Assembly (NCBI RefSeq): GCF_027172205.1
Contig: NC_070611.1
Coordinates: forward strand, 42,319,479-42,383,478
Source: Podarcis raffonei
Lineage: Eukaryota > Chordata > Lepidosauria > Squamata > Lacertidae
Reading direction: 5' to 3'
DNA length: 64,000 bases
Shown here: positions 23,401 to 35,007 of the stretch, piece by piece
How the letters are laid out: each line of letters begins with the position of its first letter
Numbering within the stretch: the first letter of the stretch is position 1
Made by a program: the position numbers and the translations under genes
Notes under the pieces: model-generated
Seen by the model: the letters and a program-made list of their open reading frames with translations, nothing else
The model's database searches: none
Told to the model about the DNA's origin: nothing

Positions 23401-25806
23401 TCCTGCAGGATACCCGAAGATGATTCAAACTGCATTTGTAACACAAAACAATGTCCATCTTCACTTAATACAGATTTTTAAAAATATAAAACAAAGGTTT
23501 TGATAAACATAAGTTTTAAGATACATATTCCAAATAAGTCGTTCATGTGTGCGTGGGTGTGTCTGTATATATGAGAGAGACTGAGTCCACATGCGTTTGG
23601 CAACTAACAGTTTGTTGATTCATATTAATCTGTTCTATGCATACTTTCAAAACTCTGCATAGCTTTATTTAGAAAAAAACTAAACAAATTTCACTTTAGA
23701 ATTAAAATTCCAGAAACGTGTTTTGAGTTGGCCAAATGTACTTCAATATGTTGCTATAGGGAGGAATGAATTGCATTACAAGGTAGCCTGGAGGCAGTAA
23801 TTTCCTACAAAACAGTATGCTCAGCTCAGATATTGACTGTTCTGAAGTATTTCAAAAATTGGATTATTTTGCAGTTTTAAAACAAACTTTGTTCTGGCAC
23901 ATGACACAATTCTTATTTGGCACAGGATAGCAAGACTTTTAGTTGCTTTTGTAAATCCACATGCATACATAGCCTCAAGTCTATGGCTGACATCCAACCC
24001 ATAGCCCACTTGTGCAAATGGGTCTCCCCTCTGCAGACCACACTCCCCCCCCCCCCGATTTGCTCTGGGAAGTTGGAGGACCCTTCAGAACAGATTGGAG
24101 GGTACAGGGAGGGGGGGAGAGTAAAGGACATTCCTGTTGTATCTTCTAGTGTGACACTGGTCACTCAGTTTCCAACATTTTGGCTGTTTTTGTGCAGCCT
24201 GATCCTCTGCTTGGTAGAAAAATCCAGTGTTGAAAAGGACATGCGTCCATTTATGGCGTGATTAGAATTGCAACATTAATATGAAATATACAAGAAATGA
24301 AATGTCATCCTAGATCAATGACATTTTTCTAAAGCTGAAGCCAAGGCGGCAATCCTATAAGCACTTATGTGTGTAAGTTCCATGAGCAGACACTAAAGAA
24401 GCAGGTCTGTGCAAAAAAACAGACTTTAATCCTGACACTTCTATAGCTGTGTCATTCAGAAGAGCAATCTGCAGCAAAATGAATGTTTTTTTTAAAGTAA
24501 CATCAGAAAGTAAAACATGAAAAGAAATAAGACCATCCATTTAAGCTACAGTCTCATGATCACAAGACTTACACAATAAATATTAGAATATTTTTCATAA
24601 GTAATTGCACTATACAAAGTAAAACTTAAAAGCCATCTAAATGAATACAATTTCAGACAGCATAAATGCTTCTGGTAGGGTTACTGATAATAATTTCTGA
24701 ATACATTCTTAATTAGCATTTACTGTATTCAGTATTATGCTCTATAACTGTTTCAAAAGGTAAAATAGTGGCTGCAATATGACGGACTTATTTCTCAGCA
24801 AGTATGTTTAGCAGCTCAAATCAATTTAAAGTGTAATCTACTCAGAAAAAAGTTCAGTGTTACTTCCAGGAAGTTTGTATAAGATTGCAACTTTAAGCAT
24901 CTGGTTTTGAGAAAAGAAACTGACTTAATATATGGATGGCAAATGTAATTACTAAACTTGATTTTGCACCTGAGTGTAGTTTATCTAGCAAGGTACAGTT
25001 AATACTAGTTAATGAAAAATATCCCAGACTTTAGAGCAGTTGAGAAACACCCACACCATTAAAATGACACCCTTTTGAATTACCTTTTCAGATATTAAGT
25101 TAATCTTATTTTCTGTATCTTGAAACTTGGCAGCTTCCTGCTTTAATAAATAGTATTTCTCTTCCACTTCAGCCAGCTGAGCTGACTGCTGAAAAAGAAA
25201 CCTGGGAAATGTAGAAAAACAGAATCAGCAAACAACTTACAAAAGCAATAGACTTTTTCCACGTTACTGAATCACCTACTTCAGCACAACTTGCAATCCA
25301 GAAATATGGCTGCATAAATATTGGGATGAACTGACTCTCAGCAATTTCTTGGGTAGCCCAATCCTATACATGTTTAGTTAGCAGTAAGTTGAGTTGAATG
25401 GGATTTATTCTCAAATAATTGCATGTACGATTTCAGCTTAGCCTTGATTTTATAATTCAGTTACAAATATATGCCATAATCAAAGAGCAAATGTGAAGGA
25501 TTCTGTTAGGGCATGATGTTTATACTTAACAGTATAGACAGATGACTTGAGCCACAAAGCTGAACCTGCCAACCAGCTCAAGATGAAGCTTGCAGAAGAC
25601 ATCAGTGTAAAGAAACTTTCCAGTCATTTTGCTTACCATGTCAGCCCTAGGCAAGCTATGAGAGACAGTAAACTCGAGGCCGTTCGTGGGTCCCGCCAGC
25701 CGGACTTTTCGTCACCAGTAGCCCTCAACATCGGTGCTGTCTTCCCTTGATCTTCAGTTGATTTGCTTGAAAGGTTAGCTTTCCTTCTTTGCTTAACTTC
25801 AGCCAT
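19743..25806 (-). CDS. IKBIP: IKBIP (IKK-interacting protein), complete, two alternative 3' ends
   Basis: IKBIP is an ER-membrane coiled-coil protein. In mammals it is p53-inducible and interacts with the IKK complex. Shared exons are 25637-25806 (ATG at 25806) and 25084-25201, together 96 codons. A basic N-terminus beginning MAEVKQRRK leads to one membrane segment (about residues 44-60, SSLLSLIACLGLTWFLF) and then QQSAQLAEVEEKYYLL. They splice in phase 0 to one of two terminal exons: 22611-23429 (predicted 368 aa) or 19743-20498 (predicted 347 aa; the main human form is 350 aa). Key matches to human are GWRDPRT, KINLISEK, VKTDIRRISGL and FANDLKPK. Splice sites are GT-AG on the minus strand. 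The gene is divergent from APAF1 and convergent with SLC25A3. Confidence 0.95.
20964..21505 (-). mobile_element. L2/CR1-group LINE 3' end, internally deleted
   Basis: On the minus strand this encodes the C-terminal end of a non-LTR reverse transcriptase protein ([37 protein letters not shown], then [15 protein letters not shown]). It ends in the GGGCGGGGTATAAATAATAAA motif and an (ATT)n tail. Compared with the copy at 35425-36186, roughly 130 bp is missing in the middle near 21240. It lies in the IKBIP intron between the two alternative terminal exons. Confidence 0.85.
22315..22550 (-). mobile_element. Sauria-type SINE, truncated, in IKBIP orientation
   Basis: The minus-strand reading has the SINE body and the TTTACCTTA-type tail. 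The tRNA-like head is missing: it stops at GGCAGTTCGAAAGCAC, 60 nt after the IKBIP stop. The tail region contains a short internal duplication of 'aaggtaaaggga'. It lies wholly within the predicted 3' UTR of the isoform ending at 22611. Confidence 0.88.
22392..22397 (-). terminator. IKBIP: SINE-borne AATAAA in position to end the IKBIP proximal isoform
   Basis: TTTATT on the plus strand is AATAAA on the IKBIP strand, about 214 nt beyond the stop at 22611-22613. It is the SINE's own conserved CCAATAAA motif and the first canonical signal after that stop. Use of this site is inferred. Confidence 0.45.
22611..23429 (-). CDS. IKBIP: IKBIP proximal alternative terminal exon
   Basis: An 819-nt exon (272 codons plus stop) behind the acceptor aaatgcag. 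It begins FESSSGILQEASFFLSMVTKF, as in the human alternative isoform (FESSETTLQEA...LMTKFEQEVSNL). Conserved blocks include TKFEQEVSNL, LKDLEDSTVRN, YEPKLEECKTHLPAIE and MQKTLEG-type heptads near the end. It is predicted to be almost entirely coiled coil. Confidence 0.92.
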   Translation of the reverse strand, partial: FESSSGILQEASFFLSMVTKFEQEVSNLRNIISDIQNSEQALSKRMQTTDAKFQNIIKSWEKSQTELDTNTSSLKSEARLLHIEVTSQINAADQKLKSLSERLKDLEDSTVRNLKTLSRQEEDELAKVEQQLQSDTKAVGKLEEQQNSILAKNNDLRQKLAGYEPKLEECKTHLPAIENAIHSVVRISSDLMAVEKKMEDMTTKVFSVEDEMMKAVSDIMDIQKTLEGMQYDNSLLRLQNEVLVLKEKVHDFAESTTETEKNTENYQSVNDE

Positions 25807-26014
25807 ATTTCCAACGTCTTATACGGGAATGCCTGCATAGATCAACCAGGGGTGGGGTGGGGGACGACAACCCGCTACTTACAAATCTTTTCAAAAATGG
25901 ACTGAGCATCCCCCCCCCCCGGATCCCATGCATGTTTCATTGGGAAGCAAGTCAGTGGAGCGTTAGCCTTGCAGAGGCATCTTAAGCCTGCCTGCTAAGG
26001 AACGCAAGTGCAGA

Positions 26015-26018
26015 AATA

Positions 26019-26064
<46 letters not shown>

Positions 26065-26411
26065 TATTATTTATACCCCGCCCATCTGGCTGGGTTTCCC
26101 CAGCCACTCTGGGCGGCTTCCAACAGAACACTAAAATACAATAACCTATTAAACATTAAAAGCTTCCCTAAACAGGACTGCCTTTAGATGTCTTCTAAAA
26201 GTTTGGTAGTTGTTTTTCTCTTTGACGTCTGGTGGGAGGGCGTTCCACAGGGTGGGTGCCACTACTGAGAAGGCCCTCTGCCTGGTTCCCTGTAACTTGG
26301 CTTCTCGTAGGGAGGGAACCGCCAGAAGGCCCTCGGTGCTGGACCTCAGTGTCCTGCCAGAATGATGGAGGTGGAGAGGCTCCTTCAAGTATACTGGACC
26401 GAGGCAGTTTG
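26015..26411 (-). mobile_element. L2/CR1-group LINE fragment with (AAT)n tail between IKBIP and APAF1
   Basis: A minus-strand LINE 3' end ([19 protein letters not shown], then RRHLKAVLFREAFNV) followed by the conserved 3' motif. An (AAT)n microsatellite covers about 26019-26067. Its 5' truncation coincides exactly with the start of the perfect hairpin at 26412. Confidence 0.85.
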
Positions 26412-26465
26412 GGGTGCAACCCCAAACATCCTTGCTCCCTAGCAAGGATGTTTGGGGTTGCACCC
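26412..26465. repeat. Perfect 25-bp inverted repeat with 4-nt loop
   Basis: Arms 26412-26436 and 26441-26465 are exact reverse complements around the loop CCCT. The left arm overlaps a second small palindrome (TTTGGGG...ACCCCAAA, from about 26408). The motif CCTTGCTCCCTAG at the centre recurs at 26507-26519. Confidence 0.92.
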
Positions 26466-26519
26466 TTCATGCTCATAATCCCTCATTCAATCCGTTCCCT
26501 TTCCTCCTTGCTCCCTAGT

Positions 26520-27140
26520 TTAGCACCCCACCCACCCCCGTTAGCAAGCAGGGGGCGGAAGTTCTCCCAACTTTTACCTCAGCCCCGGGTCTTCACGCGC
26601 AGACATCCACTACTCGGCGCCACGTCAAAGCGCATGCTCGCCAATACTTACCCCTCCCGCCTAACTTCGCGGGCGCGAGAGGGGCGGTCGAACGGAATTC
26701 ACGAGCGAGGATGGCGAAAGGCGCGCGCGCTTCCTTTCTTCCTTTCTGGTTGGCTGGCGGGTGCCGAGCACACGGCAGCGCGCGCACCCGCGGCCGACTC
26801 GGGTCCACGAGCCTCCGCGGCTTTGTTTCCCCCTGCGCCTCGTGAGGGGCTTCTTGAGAGGCGGGGGCTCCGTCGAACTAGGCGCCTCCCCTCGGAAGGT
26901 GCGGTGCGGACTCGCCCCGCCTCCGCTAAGCCATTCGCCTTGCCCCGGGGAGGAGGAAGTGGCCGCTATTTCCTGGGTGCCCCACCCCTGGGTGAGAAGA
27001 AGCAGACCCTGTCAGGGAAGCTGCGCCCCTACCCCGCTCCCCCAAAGCGCGCACGGTGCTGCTTGTGTTCCTCAGGTAACCCTTCCGGCAGCCGTGAAGT
27101 GGGGGGGGGGGGAGGGGGCGTAGCCTTGTGAGGAGATAAT
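26520..27140. promoter_or_regulatory. APAF1: Divergent IKBIP/APAF1 CpG-island promoter and APAF1 exon 1
   Basis: A dense CpG island (GC-rich, many CGCG motifs) lies between the IKBIP start codon at 25806 and the APAF1 coding exon at 28700. A likely APAF1 non-coding first exon ends at 27075 with donor CTCAG|GTAACC. In mammals the two genes share a p53-responsive promoter here; I did not find a convincing full p53 element by eye. The exact start sites are unknown. The long plus-strand open frame across it (26232-27131) is a GC-rich artefact. Confidence 0.65.
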
Positions 27141-28699
27141 AAGAAAGACACGAACAGGCGCGCGCGAGGGGGGTGGGGAAAAAGGGGGTGAGAGACGGTT
27201 TGGGTAAGGGTCACACATAGCTTCGCATTCCTAAATTATCCGGGGCGGGGGAGTGGGCCGCCTGCCCATTGACTTCTCAAAAGTCCGCTCCTGTACTGTA
27301 TTTCTTGATTAAGGCAAATGAGGGGCCGGGCTTGGGTATTATTACATAGCTGATAGATTTATATGCACATATATCCCGGAGCAGTCACTAAATTCTGATG
27401 GTAATCTGTTGCTTGAAGACGCAACTGGATGCACCTGACAGCGCAAATCCCAGTAACAATAGATTATTCGGTTTTTCGGATGCACTTCCTCAAGTCTTTT
27501 GTTCCGCATAATTCTGATGGCTTATGTGGGCAAATATCCGCGATCATATGTCATCCCTCTATTTGCCTTTTGTCTAGGTGGTAGTTTGTCCTTGCATATC
27601 TGGAGCAGAATGGCTTCAGTTGGTGAAGTCTGGAGACTTAACATTATTTTGCAAGTTTGTTTTTTGCTTGTGTGTGTATTCAGATGGGTAGACAAGATAA
27701 CAGGCAGCGTGTGCTTTAAATAACTTATTCTATACTTGGAAGCTACGTTGCTGTTGCCAGCAGCTTCTTAGTAATTGTATGGACCAATAATGTATAAAGA
27801 GGTAAACAATAGTCTCCTAGTGTGTTGCACTGTACTACAGAAGTTTGTAATGCATGTTCTACATTAGTCTAGCAGCGACTTGTACTGGAAAGTCTTCTGT
27901 TAACTTTATCTGTGTTCTAATGATGTGTGTGTTTTTTAATTGTCATGTGGATTTAGCTGTGTTTTATGTACAATTTCATTTGTCCATTGTTTGGAGAGCA
28001 CTTTGATCAAGTAGTTTTTAAACCTGTAGAGTGTTTCGTCAACATTAATTTTATAATCTCAAGCTTCCAGTGGCTGTAATAGAGTTTTTTTTACTCTATA
28101 TAGGTCATGTACAGTTTTTTTCAAATGTATAAAAACTTTTAATATCTGCATATTTGACTGCACTTCTTTTCTGTGAATTACTGTAGATTCAATTAATTAA
28201 TATTGTGCTTCATTAGTACTGGTATCTATATTTCCCAAGATCATTAAGTAACATTTTTATTCACATATCTGCGTGTCTACCTTAGATCATCATTCCTTTG
28301 CATTATTGAATTATCTTCTGATAAAGTTTTCTAAGGATTTCTTTATTTTGTTACATTCAGAATACTGTTTGGAATGGTGTATTATAAACTTCAGTGAACC
28401 CGTGGTTCATGAATAATTAAAAAACTACCTACATACTGATGCCTCCAGAATCAGTTGCAGATTGAAATACTGGTAAGTGTTGTATGTCTAATAAGAATCC
28501 ATAGAATCCATAGCAATCTTTACTTGATTAACAGTTGTGTTCTGATCCATGTATACAATGCACTTTTTATGCCAATACTGTAAAAATTGATTGATACTTG
28601 ATTGGCAGTTTTAGTTTTTCTCGAAATAATGCAATGGTGATTTTTACACACTTTAAGGGTATTTTAAAAAATTTACTATGTTTATATTGTCTTGGCTAG
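27141..28699 (+). other. APAF1: APAF1 intron 1
   Basis: AT-rich sequence between the candidate non-coding first exon and the start-codon exon. No recognisable repeat or exon was seen. Confidence 0.5.
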
Positions 28700-28742
28700 C
28701 TCATGTTACCATTCAGCAAGGAAGAAACAAGTTGGAATAAAA

Positions 28743-31272
28743 ATGGATATGATGGCTCGAAGTTATTTGCTTCAGAATTGCGAGGCATTGGAAAGAGATA
28801 TCAAGACTTCTTACATAATGGATCATATGATTGCGGATGAAGCATTAACATTGCTGGAAGAGGAGAAAGTAAAAGCCCAGGTAAACTATTTGCAGTTTTT
28901 GTATTTTATGCTGCTGTAATATTTAAGCACCTACAGACACTCTTATAAATGCAGTGCTCTTCTGGTTCTCATGGACATTAGTGCAATACAAAGTTGAACA
29001 TTGAAGTTGTAAAGTTGATACCTTTAACAGAAAAAGTAGAAATATTTTAGCTAAATGAAAACCTGGATTGGCTCCAGATGAAGCTAGTTGCAATTAGATC
29101 CCATGGATAGTTAGTCATTAAATTAACATGTGACTACCTATCCATGGGAACTAATTGCAACTAGCTTCATCTGGAGACAGATGGATTTGAAATCAGTGGG
29201 ACTCTCCCCTTTATTTCAGTAGCCACTAAGTGAAAATAACTTACTCTGTGACTAAAAACAGTAATTTAATAATGTTAATTGGAAACATAGCAAAATAGAC
29301 ATGCTCAGTTTACGTCAAATAAAATGTTACTGTCTTCATCTTCTAGACGATCTGGTTGCATTCAGACTGTATCCTATAAAAGTGGTTTCCAAATTTGAGG
29401 AGAGGGGTGTCATTCTTTCATAGGTTTGAGCAGTTGTCTCCCTGAGTATCTTAGACATGGTTTTTCATATGAATGTATGTTTTTGTTGAATTAATACTTT
29501 ATAGATGTGTGCCTGTGGTATGTACATGGTATTAAGGCTGCAAATGTACACATGCTTAAAAGTAAAGGGACCCCGTGACTGACTCTGGGGTTGCGGCACT
29601 CATCTCGCTTTATTGGCCGAGGGAGCTAGCATACAGCTTCCGGGTCATGTGGCCAGCATGACTAAGCCTCTTCTGGCGAACCAGAGCAGCCCATGGAAAC
29701 GCCGTTTACCTTCCCGCTGGAGCAGTACCTATTTATCTACTTGCATTTTGACATGCTTTTGAACTGCTAGGTTGGCAGGAGCAGGGCCGAGCAATGGGAG
29801 CTCACCCCGTCGCGGGGATTCAAACTGCCGACCTTCTGATCGGCAAGCCCTAGGCTCTGTGGTTTAACCCACAGTGCCACCCGCCACATGCTTACCTGGA
29901 AGTAAGTCATAGTGCTCGCATTTGGACATCATCCTAAATCATGGTTTAGCACAATGTGAATAAACCTATTCTTCTAGGCGCTTGTGCTCTGCTACCAGAT
30001 GGCCAAAAGAAGCTTTCACTTCTGTTTTTAGTTAACTACAGCTTTCTGTGTCATCTGAACTTAGAACCGTGGTTAACATTAAGTACAGTTAATTTAAATC
30101 TGGGTGGGCAATCTGAGAACTCCAGATGTTGTTGAACTCAAATTCTCATCTTCCCTGACCATGGTGGTTGGGACTGATAGAATACAACAACATCTGGAGG
30201 GCCACAGGTATTTTAAAACAAGCAAATTTTATAAACCATGACTTGAAATGGACTTGTTTTAAGCTAAACTGTTTTAATCTTAACTACTGTGTTGTTATCA
30301 GATAACATGACAAATCCTGCTTAACTAAAAGCAACAGTTGTTAAACGACTCTTGGCCATCTGGGAGGAAGCTCAGAAAGTGCAGAAGGAAACCAGGGTTA
30401 TTCATTTCCTGCAGCTAAACTATGGTTTAGGATGACATTCAAAAACTGCCATCGAGACGTATTTTGGAATAGACATGCATCATACTGGACTGCAAAAGTG
30501 CGCAACTGCCTGGATTGTTTGCTAAGTAACCTAGCAATTGTTGTATGGGACATAATCCACCTAAATCCAAACTTAATTGATTTCAGTGGAAAAGATTTAA
30601 ACGCAAGGTCCCACTATCAGAGCACTTGTGATTGAAAATCTCAGTTATCCAAACACACAGAATTACACTCAAACCTTGCTACACAAATGGTTGATTCGGA
30701 TATCCAAACACCCAGAGTTTGCCCTCTTCCTTACTTGTTTGGGTTTTACTAGTTTACAGCAGTCATTTTGGGCAGAAACTGTGGAGGAATAAAGATTGGA
30801 CATATCAGGGAGCAGGAGAAACTGGACAAATCAGATTTTCCTTTGTTTGGCTTTTGCTGATTGGCTGCAGCAGTTTCACACAGAAAGCATGGATTAGAAA
30901 TGTTCCCAAAGGAAATAATGGAAATCATCAGCTCGCCTAATGGACAATTTCCTGGCAGTGCATTGTGCGTTCCAATCGTGCAACCTCTGTATACTTGTCC
31001 TTGCGCCTGAAATGGGGCTTAAAAGTGCTGAAGGTTGGATAGATTGTATCAAATATGTATTGTCTTTTTGTTCCCTCATTAGACTACACAGAGAGAACGA
31101 GCAGCTATGTTAGTAAAAATAATTCTTGCCAAAGATAATTATGCTTACGTATCCTTCTATAATGCGCTGCTTCATGAGGGATACAAAGATCTTGCTGCCC
31201 TTCTCCAGGATGGCATCCCTATTCTTTCTCCTTATAATGGAAAGAATTCTATGGATGGAGTAACTTCATATG
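28743..31272 (+). CDS. APAF1: APAF1 exons 2-3: CARD domain
   Basis: Residues 1-109. The CARD (about 1-90) recruits procaspase-9 by CARD-CARD contact. Visible matches to human are [20 protein letters not shown] and [20 protein letters not shown]. The exon then encodes the linker equivalent to the human 11-residue insert (here [11 protein letters not shown], 31239-31271). The main donor is at 31273 (gtcagt). Confidence 0.95.
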
Positions 31273-34200
31273 GTCAGTATGACAAACTATTCTTCATTGC
31301 ATGAAAATATACTGTACTCTGCTTTTTATTGAAAACGTATTTCAGGATATATTTAATTTCTATGGTCCCTTCATTTCCAAGTGATTTAATCTACAATATA
31401 CAAATCCACTAAAGTAAGTCAACAATAGGGTTGCATTAGTTTTTGTGGCTTGTGAGTAGGAGTTTAATTTTCATACTGTTACTATTACACATTGGGGCTA
31501 AGGTTAAATTGATTTTCCCTTCCAGGATTGTCTCCATACCAAACAGCTGAGGAATGCAATTTGTGCTTCTTTTAAAGGGCTGGCTGCTACACCTACAACC
31601 TAGGTGATTTGAAGCCAAATTTCTTTTAGTTGGCGTCTAAATAGAATAATTATCATGAGTGATGATGCTATTCTGTGTATTAGGAGTGGTGATGTGGTAT
31701 TTCTATTTAATACTTTAAAACTCTGCAAGTTACATTGTCTACATTCTTTCTAATTTTTTGTATCCTCTCTTTTTGAATTTAAGTTAAGACAATTCTCTGT
31801 GAAGGTGGTGTTCCACAGCGACCAGTAGTGTTCGTCACTCGTCCAGAACTAGCAAATAGAATTCAACAGAAATTGTATAAATTAAAAAACGATCCAGGAT
31901 GGGTTATTGTTTATGGCATGGCAGGCTGTGGAAAGACTGTTTTGGCGGCAGAAGCATTACGTGACCACAGTCTTTTGAAAGGTATTTCTAGCTGCTTTGT
32001 ATCAATAAGAAATGTTCTGCTGCCTAGAGGTTATTGCAAGGGATAGTTTACCTCCAGACAAGAGGCAATAGTGGTGAAAATAGCTTGCCTGAACCATGTA
32101 TTTTTTAAATTTTTAATTTGTGAATACTAGAAAATCACATGAGGAGTAGCGCGGTTTGACTCACAGAAGCAAATACTGTAGTTATGAAATAAGCTATGAC
32201 TTGCAGTAAGCTGAAAATGTATTTTGGATCTCATGAAGATGGCTATGTTGCTGTAACCATATTAACTAATTACATTATTTTTATAACACAATTGGTACAC
32301 TAACCTTTCATGTAATACTGCTATCACTGTAAAAGTGAAGGGTATTATATTCCACAGCTATAGCAGCAAAAGAGCAGATCTGGTGTGAATAACAGCATTT
32401 TGAGCTTTGAGAACTGAGCCTTATATGCCCTCTGTGAATGATGCGATATATGTGTCCTATACCTATTTGTGCTGAATGTAAACATCCTGTTCTCATTTGT
32501 TTCTCTTAATACAGCTTGATTTTATTTATTATTTTAGGCATTTTACAGTGTTTGGCAGCCAAAAGATTCCCAGAGCTGTTTACATAATATAAATAGCAAA
32601 CAAGACAGTCTTTGACCTCAGGCTTACAATCTGGAAAAGATGTCACAAAAGTAAATTGCATGGCAGGGGAGAGGAAAACAAGCCAACTTAGGCACAAGTT
32701 CTTAAATATAAACATTTAGAATTTTTTTCAGTTAGCTTTGTTGCTTTTTAAAATAAACAAATTTGTTTATGTTTAGACATACATGTAACTGTATCTATCT
32801 GTATTATAAATTCAACTTTGTATCCTTTTGCTAGATTGTTTCCCAGGAGGAGTACATTGGGTTTCTGTTGGGAAACAAGACAAAGCAGGTCTGTTAATGA
32901 AACTCCAAAATCTCTGTCTAAGATTAGACCAGGACTTCACTTACTCTCAGAGGCCACCACTTAATATAGAGGAAGCTAAAGATCGCCTTCGTTTGCTATT
33001 TTTGCGCAAATACCCAAGGTACTGTCAATAGTGTAAAGAAATATCTGAACATTTCAAGTCAGCTACTAGAATTGTGTTGTCTTTGTTTCATGTATGTACT
33101 CATTGGCTTAATCAAGACTTTTCCAAGGACTCGACTAGACTGGTAAAGAAAAGGAGATTTTTATGCGTTGTATGTGTGATATAACATTGTTTTTCTCTAC
33201 CTGTTTCCCCTGTTTAAATTTACAACACTTTAAATTGAAACGCTTCCTTGATGTGTCTAGATCTAGCCCAAGTCACAAATTAGCAATGCTCTGTCTTCTA
33301 GCATGTGAATTTTAAGTTCCTTACCATTGGTGAATTTTTTGCACATTTACTGGCTTGAAAAGAATTCTAGATTGCATGCTTGGTTCATTTAGAGCAGAGT
33401 GATCCAGCCTCTCAGACCAAGTGGGCTGCAAGAGTACTTCTACACAGAACCTGCAGGACACACACTGAATTAAATTTCCAGGTCATAAATTGAAGTGTTC
33501 GCAATATGGTTAATATTATTTAATATACACAATTAACATATTTAATTGAAAATGGAAGGGAATGGTCATTAGCACTAGCAACACTTCTTTAGTACTTGGC
33601 AAGGGCTGCCAAAAAAAGGCTGACCTGCAGGCTTCGTGTTAAACCACTCTGACCTAAAGCATGAGCCAGATTTGTTAGCTGTCGTTAATAGAACTCCTTA
33701 CTCCCATTTGATTCTAGTTGTAATGAGCAATATGTTGAACATATGTCCAAAAGACTTACTGAATTGATTCAGTATTACTAGTTCTAGACTATGGCTTCTC
33801 CACAGTCACCAGCTATCTCTGGCTGATCTCAACTCATCCAGATTCAGAATTTAGCAGTATTTAGCTTTTTCTATTGTGCTTCTTGTAACATACCTAGCTG
33901 TTTTTGGAAAACAACTATCTTTTAACAAATATGTTCAAATGAGGCTAACACTGAATACAATATTAGCATGTCCTTTAACTCTGCAAATGTTTAATAAATG
34001 TAAAATACATAGAAAATGCTGTTCATTAAGTATAGAACTGCTATGGTTTAGTCCAGTCAAGCTCTTGAGAGTTGTCCCGGACAATAATTCTTTCTTCTGG
34101 GCAATTTTAGTTGTCGTGGATATAAAGCACATGAGACTCAATTTTTTGTTTAGAATAAATATTTAAAAGGGAGCACTTTTGAAAAATGAAGTGAAATGAA

Positions 34201-34960
34201 AAGTCTACTGGTTCTTAACATATTGAGGAATCTTCAAAGCAGGTGTACAGTGCCTCCAAGCTTGACGTGTGTTTTTTCTAATAGGTCTCTCTTGGTGCTT
34301 GATGACATTTGGGATTCCTGGGTATTAAAATCCTTTGACAGTCATTGCCAGGTTCTTATCACTAGTAGAGATAGGAGTGTAACAGATTCTGTAGCTGGTA
34401 AGAATTGCGTCTTCTTCCTCCTTTTAAGTATTTAAGGTTACTCATGTACAGTGTGGTTTTTTTAATTGTGTTGCCATGACTACCATTAACAGTTACCTAG
34501 GACCCTCGTACCTACGGGACCGCCTCTCCTGGTATGCCCCACGGAGAGCCTCAAGGTCCATAAATAACAACACCTTAGTGGTCCCAGGCCCTAAGGAAGT
34601 TAGATTGGCTTCAACCAGAGCCAGGGCCTTTTCAACTCTGGCTCCGGCCTGGTGGAACGCTCTGCCTCATGAGACCAGGGCCCTGCAGGATCTGATTTCT
34701 TTCCGCAGGGCCTGTAAGACAGAGTTGTTCCGCCTGGCCTTTGGCTTGGAGCCAATTTGATTCCCTCCCTCCCTCTCTCTCTTTTTTCTTTTCCTTCTCC
34801 TCCTGCGATGAGGCTACATTTTAATATTTTAATGTTCCATTATTTTAATGTTGTATTTTATTTTTGTTTTTAAGTTGTAATCATTCATCTTGTTTTTATT
34901 ATTGCTTGTAAGCCGCTCTGAGCCCGGCCTTGGCTGGGGAGGGCGGGGTATAAATAAAAA

Positions 34961-35007
<47 letters not shown>

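Noticed and set aside
26232-27131. 299-codon plus-strand open frame
   Set aside because: It runs antisense through a LINE fragment and then the CpG island. The frame is open because GC-rich sequence has few stops, and the protein is low-complexity Pro/Arg/Ala.
28692-28742. N-terminally extended APAF1 starting upstream of 28743
   Set aside because: There is no in-frame ATG upstream, and 28743 matches the known protein start with good context.
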